Shown here: positions 1-9,543 of the stretch, piece by piece
Layout: every line of letters begins with the position of its first letter
How positions within the stretch are numbered: the stretch's first letter is position 1
DNA from: Lentisphaeria bacterium
GTDB taxonomy: Bacteria > Verrucomicrobiota > Lentisphaeria > Victivallales > Victivallaceae
Assembly (NCBI GenBank): GCA_017450705.1
Contig: JAFSTC010000073.1
Coordinates: 37,449-101,448, forward strand
Length of the DNA: 64,000 bases
Reading direction: 5' to 3'
The notes under the pieces: model-generated
Databases searched by the model: none
Told to the model about the DNA's origin: nothing
What the model saw: the letters and a program-made list of their open reading frames with translations, nothing else
Program-made: the position numbers and the translations under genes

Positions 1-1
1 G

Positions 2-877
2 GAGCTGGCCCGCGACCGCCCGAAGAGCGCCTTCGACCACTTCTATCTCGCGGGATTGAAGGAGATCCACAAAAACTACGGCACCAAGTTCACGCTGAAC
101 GCCTTCTATGAGAACGCCCACCACGGTTTCCTGCTCAAGGACATGCCGGACACTTGGAAGAGCGAATTCATCGACAACTCCGACTGGCTCAAGTTCTCCT
201 TCCATGCCCGGAGCGAATTCCCCGACCGCCTCTACGCGGAGGCCACGGCGGAGGAGTTCGGCCGCGACTGGGATCAGGTGCAGAACGAGATCGTCCGCTT
301 CGCGGGGGAAGAGTCCTACATCGCCCCCGTGGTCATCCACTGGGCCAACATCCACCCGGCGGTGGCCCAAGAGATGATCCGCCGGGGGACCACCTGTTAC
401 TCCACGGCGCTGCGCATGCGGATCATGGGCGGCCCCAGCCTCGCCGACCGGCAGAAGGGCGGCGACATGAAGAGCGTGACGCAGCGTTCCCTCTCCGGCG
501 CCGACAGGGACGCGGGGACGCTGGGCTTCAAGATGCACTATGACCGCATCGAGGAGACGGGGTATCTGGAGAAGCACCACTGCTACTACGATCCTTTGCT
601 CAAACTCTTCTTCTTCCGGACCAACGGCGTCTGCTGCAACCTCGTCCCGCTGGACGAGATCGAACCCAGACTGCGCACGACCTTCGGGAACGCGGCGAAA
701 CGCGGCGTGGAGATCTTCGGGAACGCCTCCCACGAGCAGTACACCTTCCCCTGCTACCCCAACTATCTGCCGGATCACATGCAGCGGCTGGCGTGCGCCG
801 CCCGGGTCATGCGCGAAAACGGCTGCGAGCCCGTGTTCTTCACCGAAGGCATCCTCGGCAACACCGCCTGGGACTGA
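2..877 (+). CDS. Polysaccharide-deacetylase-like hypothetical protein, 5' partial
   Basis: The frame is open to the first bases of the window, so the true start lies upstream; the TTG at 56 is only the first possible in-window start. The visible part (about 291 residues) reads ELARDRPKSAFDHFYLAGLKE and then a region rich in aromatic and charged residues with KFSFHARSEFPDR, which resembles the beta/alpha barrel of polysaccharide-deacetylase-like proteins in carbohydrate loci (weak, from memory). The C-terminus (HEQYTFPCYPNYLPDHM) appears complete. No membrane segment is visible in the part seen. It precedes a glycosidase module, so a role on a carbohydrate is plausible, but no catalytic triad could be assigned with confidence. 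Confidence 0.6.
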   Translation, partial: ELARDRPKSAFDHFYLAGLKEIHKNYGTKFTLNAFYENAHHGFLLKDMPDTWKSEFIDNSDWLKFSFHARSEFPDRLYAEATAEEFGRDWDQVQNEIVRFAGEESYIAPVVIHWANIHPAVAQEMIRRGTTCYSTALRMRIMGGPSLADRQKGGDMKSVTQRSLSGADRDAGTLGFKMHYDRIEETGYLEKHHCYYDPLLKLFFFRTNGVCCNLVPLDEIEPRLRTTFGNAAKRGVEIFGNASHEQYTFPCYPNYLPDHMQRLACAARVMRENGCEPVFFTEGILGNTAWD

Positions 878-890
878 CAAAAAAATCCCC

Positions 891-919
891 TTGACAGAGA
901 AAGGAAGGGGGATTATATT
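891..919 (+). promoter_or_regulatory. Sigma-70-type promoter of the first GntR gene
   Basis: TTGACA at 891-896, a 17-base spacer and TATATT at 914-919 give a near-consensus vegetative promoter 50 bases upstream of the GntR start. An imperfect stem, ATCCCCTT (885-892) against AAGGGGGAT (905-913), overlaps it and may act as a weak end for the upstream gene. Confidence 0.75.
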
Positions 920-926
920 ATACGCG

Positions 927-946
927 AAACTGGTATAGTGCAGTTT
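927..946 (+). promoter_or_regulatory. Candidate operator, inverted repeat AAACTG-N8-CAGTTT
   Basis: A perfect 6-base inverted repeat with an 8-base centre lies directly downstream of the -10 box and upstream of the GntR start. This is where a repressor would block its own promoter. The symmetry is seen; binding by the adjacent GntR protein is an inference. Confidence 0.5.
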
Positions 947-968
947 TGACGACACAGGAGTTTTCGAG

Positions 969-2024
969 ATGATTTCGCGGCAAAAGGAATCGACGCTGAT
1001 ACAGCACGTGGCGGAGACGATCCGCCGCCGCATCGCGGAGGGCGTCTGGCCGGACGGGAAGAAACTGCCGGGAAGCGGCAAGCTGGCAGCGGAGTTCGGC
1101 GTCGCCCGGGGGACCGTGGACGCCGCGGTCGATCTGCTGGTCAAAGACCGCTGTCTGGAACGGCGGCCCCGGAGCGGGACCTACGTCCTCAAGCGGCCGC
1201 TGCGCATCCTCTACGTGTGGAACGAGGCGCAGGCCGTGTTCGACCCCGTGCACTTCAACGAGGACATGGCCATCAACCAGCTGCTTCTCCACGGCCTCTT
1301 CGTGGAGTCCCGGGCGTTGGGGATGGAGGTCGCCAGCGAATACTCGCCGCGGAAATCCCCGGAGGAATGGGAGACGTGGTTCCGGCTCCGGGCGGTGAGG
1401 GACTTCGACGGCGTGGTCGTCCGCGGCGGGGAAGACCCCTTTTACGCGGCGCAGGGTAAGTACCGTTTCCCCTGCGCCACGTGGACCTCTCTCCACGGCC
1501 CCCGCCCGGGGTGCTCGACGGTGACCGACGACCAGACGGGACCTTTCGAAAAGATCGTTTCCCGCCTGAAGGAAAAAAAGTACGCCCGCATCGTGATCAT
1601 AGCGGCGAACGTCTCCATCGGCTTTTCCGGCCGGTCCAACGCGGCCAAGATCGGGCATTTCCGCACGCTCGCCAAAAAAGGCGGCTTTTTGCGGATCGAA
1701 CAAGTCGACGCTTCCGCGATCGGGGCTTCGTTTTTCGAGACCCTGACGCCGCGGGACGCCGTGTACTGCGCCTACACCGATTTCATCCCGCGGGTCTGGG
1801 CATGGTGCCGGGAAAAGGGGCTCCTCCCCGGCCGGGATTTCGGACTTTTCGGCTACGCATCGGGCATGACGTTTTCAAACCTCTATCCCGAGGTCGCCCG
1901 GGGACAGATCGACTTCTGCGCCATCGGCCGTCAGCTGTGCCGGAGTCTCAGAAAGCAGATCCTCACGGGAGAAACCGACGACGTTTTTATCGAAGGGCGT
2001 TTCGAAGAGGGGGCAAGTCTGTGA
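969..2024 (+). CDS. GntR-family regulator with LacI-type sugar-sensing domain
   Basis: The 351-residue protein has an N-terminal winged helix of the GntR class (about 1-75; [21 protein letters not shown] and the wing [10 protein letters not shown]). A region about 78-345 resembles the periplasmic-binding-protein fold of LacI regulators ([39 protein letters not shown]). Such proteins usually repress sugar-use genes until a ligand binds. It has its own promoter (891-919) and a candidate operator (927-946), and it leads a module of pseudopilin, GH123-like and alpha-galactosidase-like genes on the same strand. The Shine-Dalgarno sequence is CAGGAG before the ATG. The ligand is unknown. Confidence 0.9.
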   Translation: MISRQKESTLIQHVAETIRRRIAEGVWPDGKKLPGSGKLAAEFGVARGTVDAAVDLLVKDRCLERRPRSGTYVLKRPLRILYVWNEAQAVFDPVHFNEDMAINQLLLHGLFVESRALGMEVASEYSPRKSPEEWETWFRLRAVRDFDGVVVRGGEDPFYAAQGKYRFPCATWTSLHGPRPGCSTVTDDQTGPFEKIVSRLKEKKYARIVIIAANVSIGFSGRSNAAKIGHFRTLAKKGGFLRIEQVDASAIGASFFETLTPRDAVYCAYTDFIPRVWAWCREKGLLPGRDFGLFGYASGMTFSNLYPEVARGQIDFCAIGRQLCRSLRKQILTGETDDVFIEGRFEEGASL

Positions 2025-2079
2025 CCGTTTTCCGTCGAAGAAATTTCGGCACCTCAAAATGAAAAAGGAAGGTATGTCC

Positions 2080-2847
2080 ATGAAAGCACGAAGATCGTCC
2101 CGCCGCCGTCACGACCGTTTCACGCTGATCGAACTCCTGGTCGTCATTGCCATTATCGCCATCCTGGCCGCGATGCTCATGCCCGCTCTGCAGCAGGCCC
2201 GGGAGACGGCGAAGGCCTCCACATGCGCCTCGCAGCTCCGGCAGCTGGGATTCGCTGTAGCGAGCTATTACAACATCTACGACTCCTTCCCGCCCTACCG
2301 GGAGAAGCGCGGGACTTCCTGGTGCAACCACATCACCCACCTCACGGTGACGGCGGGGATCTTCAATTCGGTCACCGAAATGCTGAACAACAATCCGGGC
2401 AGCGACGCCACGACGACATGGTTCGCCAAGCAGATAAAGAAGTACACCCTCTTCATCTGCCCGTCGGAGACGCGGCTGATCATCCAGTTCAACTCCACCG
2501 GGGGGCACGCCTACACCAACTATCTGGCCAACAGCAGCATCATGGCCGACAACATCGATGTCCTCTACGGCGTGCCGATGGTCAACATCAAGGAGCCGAC
2601 CCGGACGACGTTCTTCATGGACGGCAATCCCGTCAAGGGCACGACGGTCAACGCCACGGCGGCGGGGGTCAAGCTGGAGAGCGAAGGCGGCTCGGGACGG
2701 AACGCCTACCGCCACAACGACACGTGCAACATCCTCATGGTGGACGGGCACGTCACGAAATCCCAGCGGGCGCGCTACCCCGAGGTCGCCTGGGAGAACA
2801 AAAAGCACATCACCCGCAAGACCCAGCAGGAATGGCTCTACAAATAG
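2080..2847 (+). CDS. Pseudopilin-like H-X9-DG protein (module 1)
   Basis: This 255-residue protein has a basic leader ([13 protein letters not shown]), then [11 protein letters not shown] with Glu at +5 and a long hydrophobic helix, the class III (prepilin-type) signal. Its C-terminal part ends in [14 protein letters not shown], the H-X9-DG motif of processing-associated pseudopilin-like proteins. The residue before the Phe is Arg, not the Gly usual at the prepilin peptidase site. I chose the ATG at 2080 because AAGGAAGG (2065-2072) lies 7 bases upstream; in-frame ATGs at 2059 and 2074 are poorly spaced. It sits between the GntR gene and a secreted glycosidase. Its function is unknown; surface display or secretion of the enzymes is an inference. 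Confidence 0.9.
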   Translation: MKARRSSRRRHDRFTLIELLVVIAIIAILAAMLMPALQQARETAKASTCASQLRQLGFAVASYYNIYDSFPPYREKRGTSWCNHITHLTVTAGIFNSVTEMLNNNPGSDATTTWFAKQIKKYTLFICPSETRLIIQFNSTGGHAYTNYLANSSIMADNIDVLYGVPMVNIKEPTRTTFFMDGNPVKGTTVNATAAGVKLESEGGSGRNAYRHNDTCNILMVDGHVTKSQRARYPEVAWENKKHITRKTQQEWLYK

Positions 2848-2861
2848 GAGAAAAAAGCCCG

Positions 2862-5800
2862 ATGAAAACGGCGAAAAAATATTCGGCGGCGCTCCTTCTG
2901 GCCGCCCTTTTCTGCGCCTGGGGACAGGAGGAGAAGGATCTGCTGCTTGCGGCCTCCTTCGACAAGTTCACGACGATCCCGGACTTTGCCGCGGGCCCTG
3001 AGACGAAGACCGAAGGGATCCACCCCGACTTGCAGCTGCGGGGATTCCCCGGGCCCGACGGGACGGGGGCCGTGGTGCTGAGCAACCGGGAGAGCATCCG
3101 CTACACTCCCCGGGGCAACATCGATCTTGCCCGGGGCAGTCTCTCGCTGTGGGTCCGGCCCCAGAACTGGAACACCTCGGACTACAAGCACTTCTGCATC
3201 TTCTTCGAGTACCGGAGCATGGATTTCAAAAACCGGTTGATCCTCTACAAGATCAACCGGGCCGACAGCATCTGCTTCCACTGCCGGATCGGGGGGAAAG
3301 CCTTCGTTGCGGAGCACCGGGGGCGCTGGAATCCGGGCGAGTGGCACAAACTGGACGCCGTCTGGACCCCCATGGGCATCAAGCTCTACGTCGACGGACG
3401 GCCCGCGGCGGAAAAGAAGTTCCCCGAACCGCTGACCTGCCCCGCGATCCGCTGGCACGAGATGGGGCTCAACCTCTGCGACCGGGGCTGGGAAAAACTC
3501 GTCGTCCCCGGGTGGCAGACGGCCTATGACGGCTTGAAGATATGGCGCCGCCCCCGCTCGGCGGAGGAGATCGCACAAGACTACGAAAAGGTGCGGCCCC
3601 CAAAAGCCGTGAAGCGGGCGCTCCGTGTCACCGCCCCCGCGACGGTCCCCGTTGCTGTGCCCGCGTACAACAACAAATGGACCGCGCCCTCGAATTCCCG
3701 GGTCGCGATCAGCTGCGACGACAAAAAACTTTATCTGGACTATTTCGTGGACAACCCCGGCGCCCGCTGCCGGTACACCCGCCGGGACGGGGAGATCTAT
3801 CTGGACGACGCCGCGGAGTTCCACGTGCTGGGCCGGGACGGCCGCCGGAGGCAGTTCATCGTCAACCCCGCGGGGGCGGTGTACGACGCCCTCGAGGGCG
3901 ACGCGAAATGGAACTCCGGCATCGAAACGGAAGTCTCCCGCGGCAAGGGCTTCTGGCGGGCAAAACTTGCGATCCCTTTTTCCGACATCGACGTCGGGAA
4001 AAGTTTCAAGGCCAATTTCTGCATCTCCGACAAGCGGGGGGAGAACCGGAACTACTCCTGGGGCTACATCGCCGGGAAAGCCGGTTTCGCGGGCAAGGAC
4101 TATTTCGGCACCGTCGAGCTGGCCGGGGGGCCTCAGGTCGAGCTGACTTCTCTGGGCGACCTCCGCGCGGGGAAACCGGACATCAAACTTGCCGCACCGC
4201 CCGACGTGAAGACCGATATCCGGATCGCGTGCGCCGACGGGCGGACCGTCGCCGCCGCCCGGGCCCAGCTCCCCGCGGGGAACGCGGAACTGCGGATCAC
4301 GGGGCACCGGGGGAAGAAGAAGGTCTTCGATTTCAGCTGTCCCTTCTCCGTCAATCCGCCGCTTGTGATGGAGTCCCGCATCTACCCCCGGGAGAAGACC
4401 GTCGGGATCGGCATCGATTTTTCGGGCATGGGCCGCCCGGAAAAACCCGTGACGATCACCCTTACGGAGGAGAAGACGGGGAAAGTCCTTTACCGGGGAG
4501 ACTTCCCCGTGCCGGGGGTCTTCGGCAATTTCACGATCCCCCTGCCCGGACTGACGCCCCTTGCGCGGTACAAGCTGACCGCCGCCTGTCAGGGGAACAG
4601 CGTCGAAGACGCTTTCCGGGTCCCGGACCTGAATTTTCTCGACACCCGCACAGCCGTGGACCACACCGTCCCCGCGCCGTGGAAGCCCGTGGTGCGCAAG
4701 GGCGATACAGTGGAGGTGCTTGACCGCGTCTACACCTTTGCCGCGGGTCCCCTGCCGGACCGAATCGTTTCCCGGGGGAAGGAGCTCCTCATCGCCCCGC
4801 CGCGCTTCCTGCTGAACGGGGAGCCGGTCGCGTGGGGCCCCGTGAAGTGGGGGAAAAATCACGGCGACTATATCGAACTTGCCTCCGAAGGGAAATTTGC
4901 CGGAGGCCGGGCCGAAATAAAAGGGGAGCTCTGGTTCGACGGCATGTACAAGTTCGATCTCGCCCTCGCGCCCGACAAAGAGCTTGCGGTCCGTTCGCTC
5001 GTCCTCGGCTGGACGATGCCCGAGGCGCAGACGAAGTATCCCCTGCTCCCCGCCTGGACGCCGTGGCAGGGAGACGTGCTCAAACAGAAGTGGGACACCC
5101 GGGAATACCATTCCCTCTTCTGGCTCACGGGACCCGAGGCGGGCCTCGCCTGGTGGTGCGAATCCGACGCCAACTGGGTCATCGACCCCAACAAAGAAAA
5201 CATCGTCGCCCGCCGGGACGGGGGCAATACTTCCGTCGAGATCAGCCTCTTCGCCAGGCCCGCCGTGCTGAAGACGAAGGCAAATTACACCATGGTCTTT
5301 CAGGCGACGCCGCCCCGGCGGCCCCGGAACGACTTCCGGGAATACGCCTTCAGCCAGCGTTCCCGGTTCGAGAAGAAACAATATATGCGCATGACCCACG
5401 TGGACGTCAACGACGGGACGCCTTCCGGCTACGTCAACGACCACAGCATCAAAAACTGGGTCAGCCTCGTCCCCGTCGATCCCGTCAAATTCCGCAAATA
5501 CACCGATTGGGCGGCGGAAAAGCGAAACTGGAAGAGCTTCATGTACGCCATGCCGGCGCACCTGTCGACGCTGGATGACGAATACAAATACTTCTACCCC
5601 TCCTTCGCCACCTTGCCCGCCATCGGCTGGGAGGCCTTCGACGGCGTGACGAAACAGAAGCACACCTGCGTCGGGACGTGCATGCATCTGCCCATCGCCG
5701 ATCTCCACGCAAAAAGGATCGACGCCCTCTACCGGGACAATCCCCATCTGGGCGGGCTGTACTTCGACCTCATGCACTGCCGGGACTGCGGGAACACCCG

Positions 5801-6620
5801 CCACGGCTGCGGGGGAACCGACGCCTTCGGCAAAAGCTTCAGGACCTCTCAGGCGCTGCACATCCGCAGTTACGTGCTGCGCGTGCTCAAGCTCCACCGC
5901 AGATACGCCCGGCTCTTCGGACTGCACGCCCACAACGCCTACTTCCCCTTCGTCCACGACATGGGGGACTTCTGGATGCCCGGAGAAGAGATGTTCATCC
6001 ACGTGGCCGGCGATCCGGAATGGTGCTACCACGAAAAGATCGCACCCGAAGCGTGGCAGTCCGCCTGGAACAGCGTCGTCCGCGGCGTGCCGCTCAACAT
6101 CATCGGCCAGCACGAGCGGGTGGCCCGCTCCCTCCCCGGCCTCTCCGAGGCGAGAAAGAAATACCTGCGGCAGTTCGTTTTCGCCGAAAGGATGGTTGCC
6201 GCGCTCTTCCTCTACGACCTGACGGCGCGGACCTTCTGCTCCGAAGAGAAGGGCCACCCGATCTTCCGCTCCTTCGATCTGAGGCAGGATCTACACTTCG
6301 CCTCGGCCGATTTCCACCCCTACTGGCGTGAGAGCGTCTGCACCGCGGCGGACCCCGTCAAGGTCTCGTGGTACACCTGGGAGAAACCGTCGCCTTACGG
6401 CTTTTTGCTCTGCGCCGTCAACATCGGCCGGGAGCCGGTCAAAAGCCGGCTCGCCGTGGATTGGAAGAGACTTGCCGCCTCCCCCGGTCCCCTGCTGGAT
6501 CTCTGGAGCGGTAAAACCTATACCGAACAGGGACTGGCCGAAGCCGTCATCCCCGGTCAGGGCATGATGCTTCTGGTGAAAAAACAGCCCGGCCCCGCGG
6601 GACCGGCAAAGGAGAAATGA
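2862..6620 (+). CDS. Secreted GH123-like (DUF6067-type) glycosidase with LamG and CBM9-like domains
   Basis: The protein has 1252 residues. It starts with a signal peptide (MKTAKKYSAALLLAALFCAWG), then a concanavalin-like LamG region (about 40-205, with SLSLWVRPQNW and WHKLDAVWTP), then a CBM9-like beta sandwich (about 250-390; FIVNPAGAVYDALEGDAKWN). A large C-terminal part (about 590-1230) resembles the GH123-like DUF6067 family and holds AWWCESDANWV, LYFDLMHCRDCGN near 965 and MGDFWMPGEE near 1035. A paralog lies at 15217-18264 with the same blocks. GH123 enzymes act on N-acetylgalactosaminides, but this family is distant, so the substrate is open. The start follows TAGGAG by 12 bases and lies 14 bases after the pseudopilin stop. 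Confidence 0.8.
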   Translation: MKTAKKYSAALLLAALFCAWGQEEKDLLLAASFDKFTTIPDFAAGPETKTEGIHPDLQLRGFPGPDGTGAVVLSNRESIRYTPRGNIDLARGSLSLWVRPQNWNTSDYKHFCIFFEYRSMDFKNRLILYKINRADSICFHCRIGGKAFVAEHRGRWNPGEWHKLDAVWTPMGIKLYVDGRPAAEKKFPEPLTCPAIRWHEMGLNLCDRGWEKLVVPGWQTAYDGLKIWRRPRSAEEIAQDYEKVRPPKAVKRALRVTAPATVPVAVPAYNNKWTAPSNSRVAISCDDKKLYLDYFVDNPGARCRYTRRDGEIYLDDAAEFHVLGRDGRRRQFIVNPAGAVYDALEGDAKWNSGIETEVSRGKGFWRAKLAIPFSDIDVGKSFKANFCISDKRGENRNYSWGYIAGKAGFAGKDYFGTVELAGGPQVELTSLGDLRAGKPDIKLAAPPDVKTDIRIACADGRTVAAARAQLPAGNAELRITGHRGKKKVFDFSCPFSVNPPLVMESRIYPREKTVGIGIDFSGMGRPEKPVTITLTEEKTGKVLYRGDFPVPGVFGNFTIPLPGLTPLARYKLTAACQGNSVEDAFRVPDLNFLDTRTAVDHTVPAPWKPVVRKGDTVEVLDRVYTFAAGPLPDRIVSRGKELLIAPPRFLLNGEPVAWGPVKWGKNHGDYIELASEGKFAGGRAEIKGELWFDGMYKFDLALAPDKELAVRSLVLGWTMPEAQTKYPLLPAWTPWQGDVLKQKWDTREYHSLFWLTGPEAGLAWWCESDANWVIDPNKENIVARRDGGNTSVEISLFARPAVLKTKANYTMVFQATPPRRPRNDFREYAFSQRSRFEKKQYMRMTHVDVNDGTPSGYVNDHSIKNWVSLVPVDPVKFRKYTDWAAEKRNWKSFMYAMPAHLSTLDDEYKYFYPSFATLPAIGWEAFDGVTKQKHTCVGTCMHLPIADLHAKRIDALYRDNPHLGGLYFDLMHCRDCGNTRHGCGGTDAFGKSFRTSQALHIRSYVLRVLKLHRRYARLFGLHAHNAYFPFVHDMGDFWMPGEEMFIHVAGDPEWCYHEKIAPEAWQSAWNSVVRGVPLNIIGQHERVARSLPGLSEARKKYLRQFVFAERMVAALFLYDLTARTFCSEEKGHPIFRSFDLRQDLHFASADFHPYWRESVCTAADPVKVSWYTWEKPSPYGFLLCAVNIGREPVKSRLAVDWKRLAASPGPLLDLWSGKTYTEQGLAEAVIPGQGMMLLVKKQPGPAGPAKEK

Positions 6621-6630
6621 GGGATCGTCT

Positions 6631-8469
6631 ATGAATGCAATTCTTCCGTGGTCGAAGGAAAAGATCGGGGGACTGGCGCTGGCCCGGGCGGAATCCTCCG
6701 TGGAGATCGACGGCGTCGAATCCGCCATCCTCTGGCGTCGGGAGGGCGACGCTTTTTCGGGGGAAGCCCCCGGCGTGCATCTCTCGTGCCGCGTCGAAAA
6801 GGCCGCGGGCGGCATCAGGATCGGCTGCCGCGTTTTTCTCGAAAAGCCCGTCGAACGGTTCCGGCTTGACCTGCTGCGGTTCCCCGCGCTGACGATCGAC
6901 CACTACGCCGGATGCGGCGAAAAGATGGGCCGCGCGCAGCTTGTCCGCTTCCCGGCGGCCGAAACGCCTCTGCGCAGCTGCGGCACCTGCGTCCTCACCT
7001 CGGGCGGTACAAGCGTCGTCCTCTCCACGCCCCTGCATCAGAAATTCGACAATTTCTTCACGGGACGGGCCTCGGGGGAATTCCTGCTGAACTTCCGCCT
7101 GACGTGGGAGCTCAGGCACTGCAGTCTCACCGATCTGGAGCTGGACCCCGTGACCATCGCCGCGGGGGACCCCGTCCGCCTGCTGCGGGACTATGCGAAG
7201 AACAACGCCGAACAGGCAAAAGATTTTTCCGCGCCTCCCGTGTACGGCTGGAACTCGTGGGACAACTACCGCTGGACCATCACCGAAGACGAAGTGATCA
7301 GGAACGCCGAATTCATCGCCGCGGATCCGGTTTTGAGCCGTCACGTCAGGCGCATCATCGTCGACGACGGCTGGCAGTACTGTTACGGCGAATGGGAGCC
7401 CAACAGCCTCTTCCCCTCCGGCATGAAGCGTCTGGCGGAGCGTCTGGAAAAGATGGACTTCACTCCCGGGTTGTGGCTGGCTCCCGCCATCATCGAGCCC
7501 CAAAGCCGCATCGCCCAGCTGGAGGCCGATATGCTGGCCATGTCCTGCGGAGGACAGCCCTGCCTTGCCTTCGAGTGCATGAAACGGCACGGCTTCATCC
7601 TCGACCCCACCGTGCAAAAGTCCCAAGAATTCCTCGAAAAACTTTTCGACCGCTACGCCGCCATGGGGTACCGGTATTTCAAACTCGACTTCCTCGCGGG
7701 ACTTTTGAACGCCGAGCGCTTCCACGACACAAGCGTCCCCCGCTGCCGCCTCATCGGCAAACTGCTGGAGAGTGTCCGCGCCGGGATCGCGGGCCGGGCG
7801 GAGATCCTGGGGTGCAATTACCCCTTTGCCTGCGGGAACGTGCCAGTTGCCGCCGTCCGGACCGGCTCAGACATCCAGGCGGCATGGGATTGCATCAAGC
7901 GCAACGCCCGGTCCGTCGCCTACATGTTCTGGGCGGGGAAGACCCTGTGGCTGAACGACCCCGATTTCGCCCTCTGCCGGGGGCCGGAGACCTCGAACGA
8001 TCCCGATCTGGGCCGCCTCGCCCCCCGGCACGTCTTCGTCCGGCCCGACGCGCCCTGCACACCGTTTTTGAGCTCTCCGCTGGCCCAGATGAGTCTCGAC
8101 GAGGCCCGGGTTCTGCTCTCCGTCGTGCTCATGGCCGCGGGCGCGGTCAACCTCTCGGATAAGATGTATCTGCTCAACGACGCGGGGCTGGATCTGGCCC
8201 GCCGCGTGGTCTCGGCGCCCTCCGGTCAGCCCGCCGTGCCGCTGGATCTCTTCGAGAGCGAGCACCCCGCGGTCTTCCTTCAGGAAACGGCGACGGGCCG
8301 CCGCCTGCTCCTCGTCAACTGGCAGGACGAACCGAAAAGGATCTCCGTCCCGTGGGACCGCTGCGGCGGACGCCCCACTGAAGTCAGGGACTTCTGGACC
8401 GACGCCGTCTCGGCTTCTCCCGAAGCGGTCGACCTTGCGCCCCGCACCTGCCGCCTGTGGGAGTTTTAG
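6631..8469 (+). CDS. Alpha-galactosidase-like glycoside hydrolase (GH36/clan GH-D)
   Basis: A 612-residue protein with an N-terminal beta-sandwich region and a TIM barrel from about 203 (VYGWNSWDNY). Strand motifs fit clan GH-D: VDDGWQY near 245, GLWLAP near 280, YFKLDF with the likely nucleophile Asp353, and AVRTGSD with the likely acid/base Asp414. There is no signal peptide, so it should act in the cytoplasm on an imported oligosaccharide. It starts 10 bases after the GH123-like gene, so both are probably on one transcript. Alpha-galactosidase is the best call; other alpha-glycosides such as N-acetylgalactosaminides occur in the clan. Confidence 0.85.
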   Translation: MNAILPWSKEKIGGLALARAESSVEIDGVESAILWRREGDAFSGEAPGVHLSCRVEKAAGGIRIGCRVFLEKPVERFRLDLLRFPALTIDHYAGCGEKMGRAQLVRFPAAETPLRSCGTCVLTSGGTSVVLSTPLHQKFDNFFTGRASGEFLLNFRLTWELRHCSLTDLELDPVTIAAGDPVRLLRDYAKNNAEQAKDFSAPPVYGWNSWDNYRWTITEDEVIRNAEFIAADPVLSRHVRRIIVDDGWQYCYGEWEPNSLFPSGMKRLAERLEKMDFTPGLWLAPAIIEPQSRIAQLEADMLAMSCGGQPCLAFECMKRHGFILDPTVQKSQEFLEKLFDRYAAMGYRYFKLDFLAGLLNAERFHDTSVPRCRLIGKLLESVRAGIAGRAEILGCNYPFACGNVPVAAVRTGSDIQAAWDCIKRNARSVAYMFWAGKTLWLNDPDFALCRGPETSNDPDLGRLAPRHVFVRPDAPCTPFLSSPLAQMSLDEARVLLSVVLMAAGAVNLSDKMYLLNDAGLDLARRVVSAPSGQPAVPLDLFESEHPAVFLQETATGRRLLLVNWQDEPKRISVPWDRCGGRPTEVRDFWTDAVSASPEAVDLAPRTCRLWEF

Positions 8470-8491
8470 AAAGCGAAGGGCACGCCCCGGA

Positions 8492-9505
8492 TCATTCGGC
8501 GATCCGGAAAGTGGAGCGCATCCAGTTGTATTCGGGGACGAGGCTCGTCTCCATCTCGATCCGTCCCTCCCTGAGGAGATTCTCCATGGTGCGGTAGGTC
8601 GAAATGGCGCAGCACTGCATGACGCCTTTGGGGAAAAGCGGTTTCAGACCCTGATCGCAGATCTGAGCCAGATTGGCCGGCTGGATCCGGGCAAGCGTCT
8701 GCAAAAACTGCCGCTCAAGTCCCTCCGGGATGGTCTCGTCCACGACGTAGCGGTCCGAGAGTTTTCTGATGACGCACTCGTCGGGGGAGATCATGCCGCA
8801 GGAGTTCACCGGCAGCTGGTGGAAGCGGCGGTCCGGGAATGCGGCGCTGCTCACCGAGAGCACGATGCCGTCCCGGTCCCGGGCGGCCGCCACCGACTGG
8901 TTGGTCGTGGCGTAGAAGATCTTCCCCGGATGCTTCCGGAAGATCACGATGCTGGAGGCCTCCTCGGGCAGCTCGCTCAGCGCCTTCTGCACCGCATCCA
9001 GCGGGGCCATGCCCTGCGCAAAAAAGTACGCGATGGTGTTGCAGACGATCTCCGAAACGTGGACGTTGAACTTGCCGAAAAGCAGCGGATATTTGCCGCT
9101 GGGGTCCTCCGTTTTAGCGCTGGGGAAACGCCACGATTTCTCATAGAGCATCTCCCCGTACCGGATGAAGCTCTTCTGCGGTTCCCCCGCGAACACGCCG
9201 GAGTGGCCCTGCGAGACAAGGGCGACTTCGCCGTCGGAGCTCGTGAAGGGATGCGCCCGGTCATCGTCTCCGAAACCGCCCGTGCGGCTGTGCCACAAGC
9301 CCGTGGTCCCCGGAAAATCCTCGAGCTTGAAGCGCTTCTCCCAGTCGAGGGTGGTTCCCCGCAGTTTGGCGCAGTGCAGACCGGCATCGTCCAGCGTCAC
9401 CATTCCCGTGAAGATCCCGCTCCACAGGCCCTCGATCCTTTTGCCGCTCTCCCAGAGCACGGGGGCCGCCGGACGGGCTCCCGTGTAAGCACACCAGGTA
9501 CACAT
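8492..9505 (-). CDS. Class II glutamine amidotransferase-like (Ntn hydrolase) protein
   Basis: The 337-residue protein starts MCTWCAYTG, so Cys2 would become the N-terminal nucleophile after Met removal, as in GlmS. LWHSRTGG near 90 matches the conserved Arg block of class II glutaminase domains. The usual oxyanion Asn-Gly appears instead as VSQGHSGVF, with Gln for Asn. No phosphosugar isomerase, synthetase or phosphoribosyltransferase domain follows; the C-terminal 150 residues are unassigned. It lies 38 bases after a GH99/71-like gene on the same strand, with GGAAAGGAAG before the ATG. It may be an amidase for an amino-sugar product rather than a true glutaminase; this is an inference. Confidence 0.7.
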   Translation of the reverse strand: MCTWCAYTGARPAAPVLWESGKRIEGLWSGIFTGMVTLDDAGLHCAKLRGTTLDWEKRFKLEDFPGTTGLWHSRTGGFGDDDRAHPFTSSDGEVALVSQGHSGVFAGEPQKSFIRYGEMLYEKSWRFPSAKTEDPSGKYPLLFGKFNVHVSEIVCNTIAYFFAQGMAPLDAVQKALSELPEEASSIVIFRKHPGKIFYATTNQSVAAARDRDGIVLSVSSAAFPDRRFHQLPVNSCGMISPDECVIRKLSDRYVVDETIPEGLERQFLQTLARIQPANLAQICDQGLKPLFPKGVMQCCAISTYRTMENLLREGRIEMETSLVPEYNWMRSTFRIAE

Positions 9506-9543
9506 AACACAACTTCCTTTCCCTAATGAATCCGGATGCCGGA

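Noticed and set aside
885..913. Terminator hairpin after the first, partial gene
   Set aside because: The stem has a bulge and a 12-base loop and overlaps a much better promoter; noted under the promoter only.
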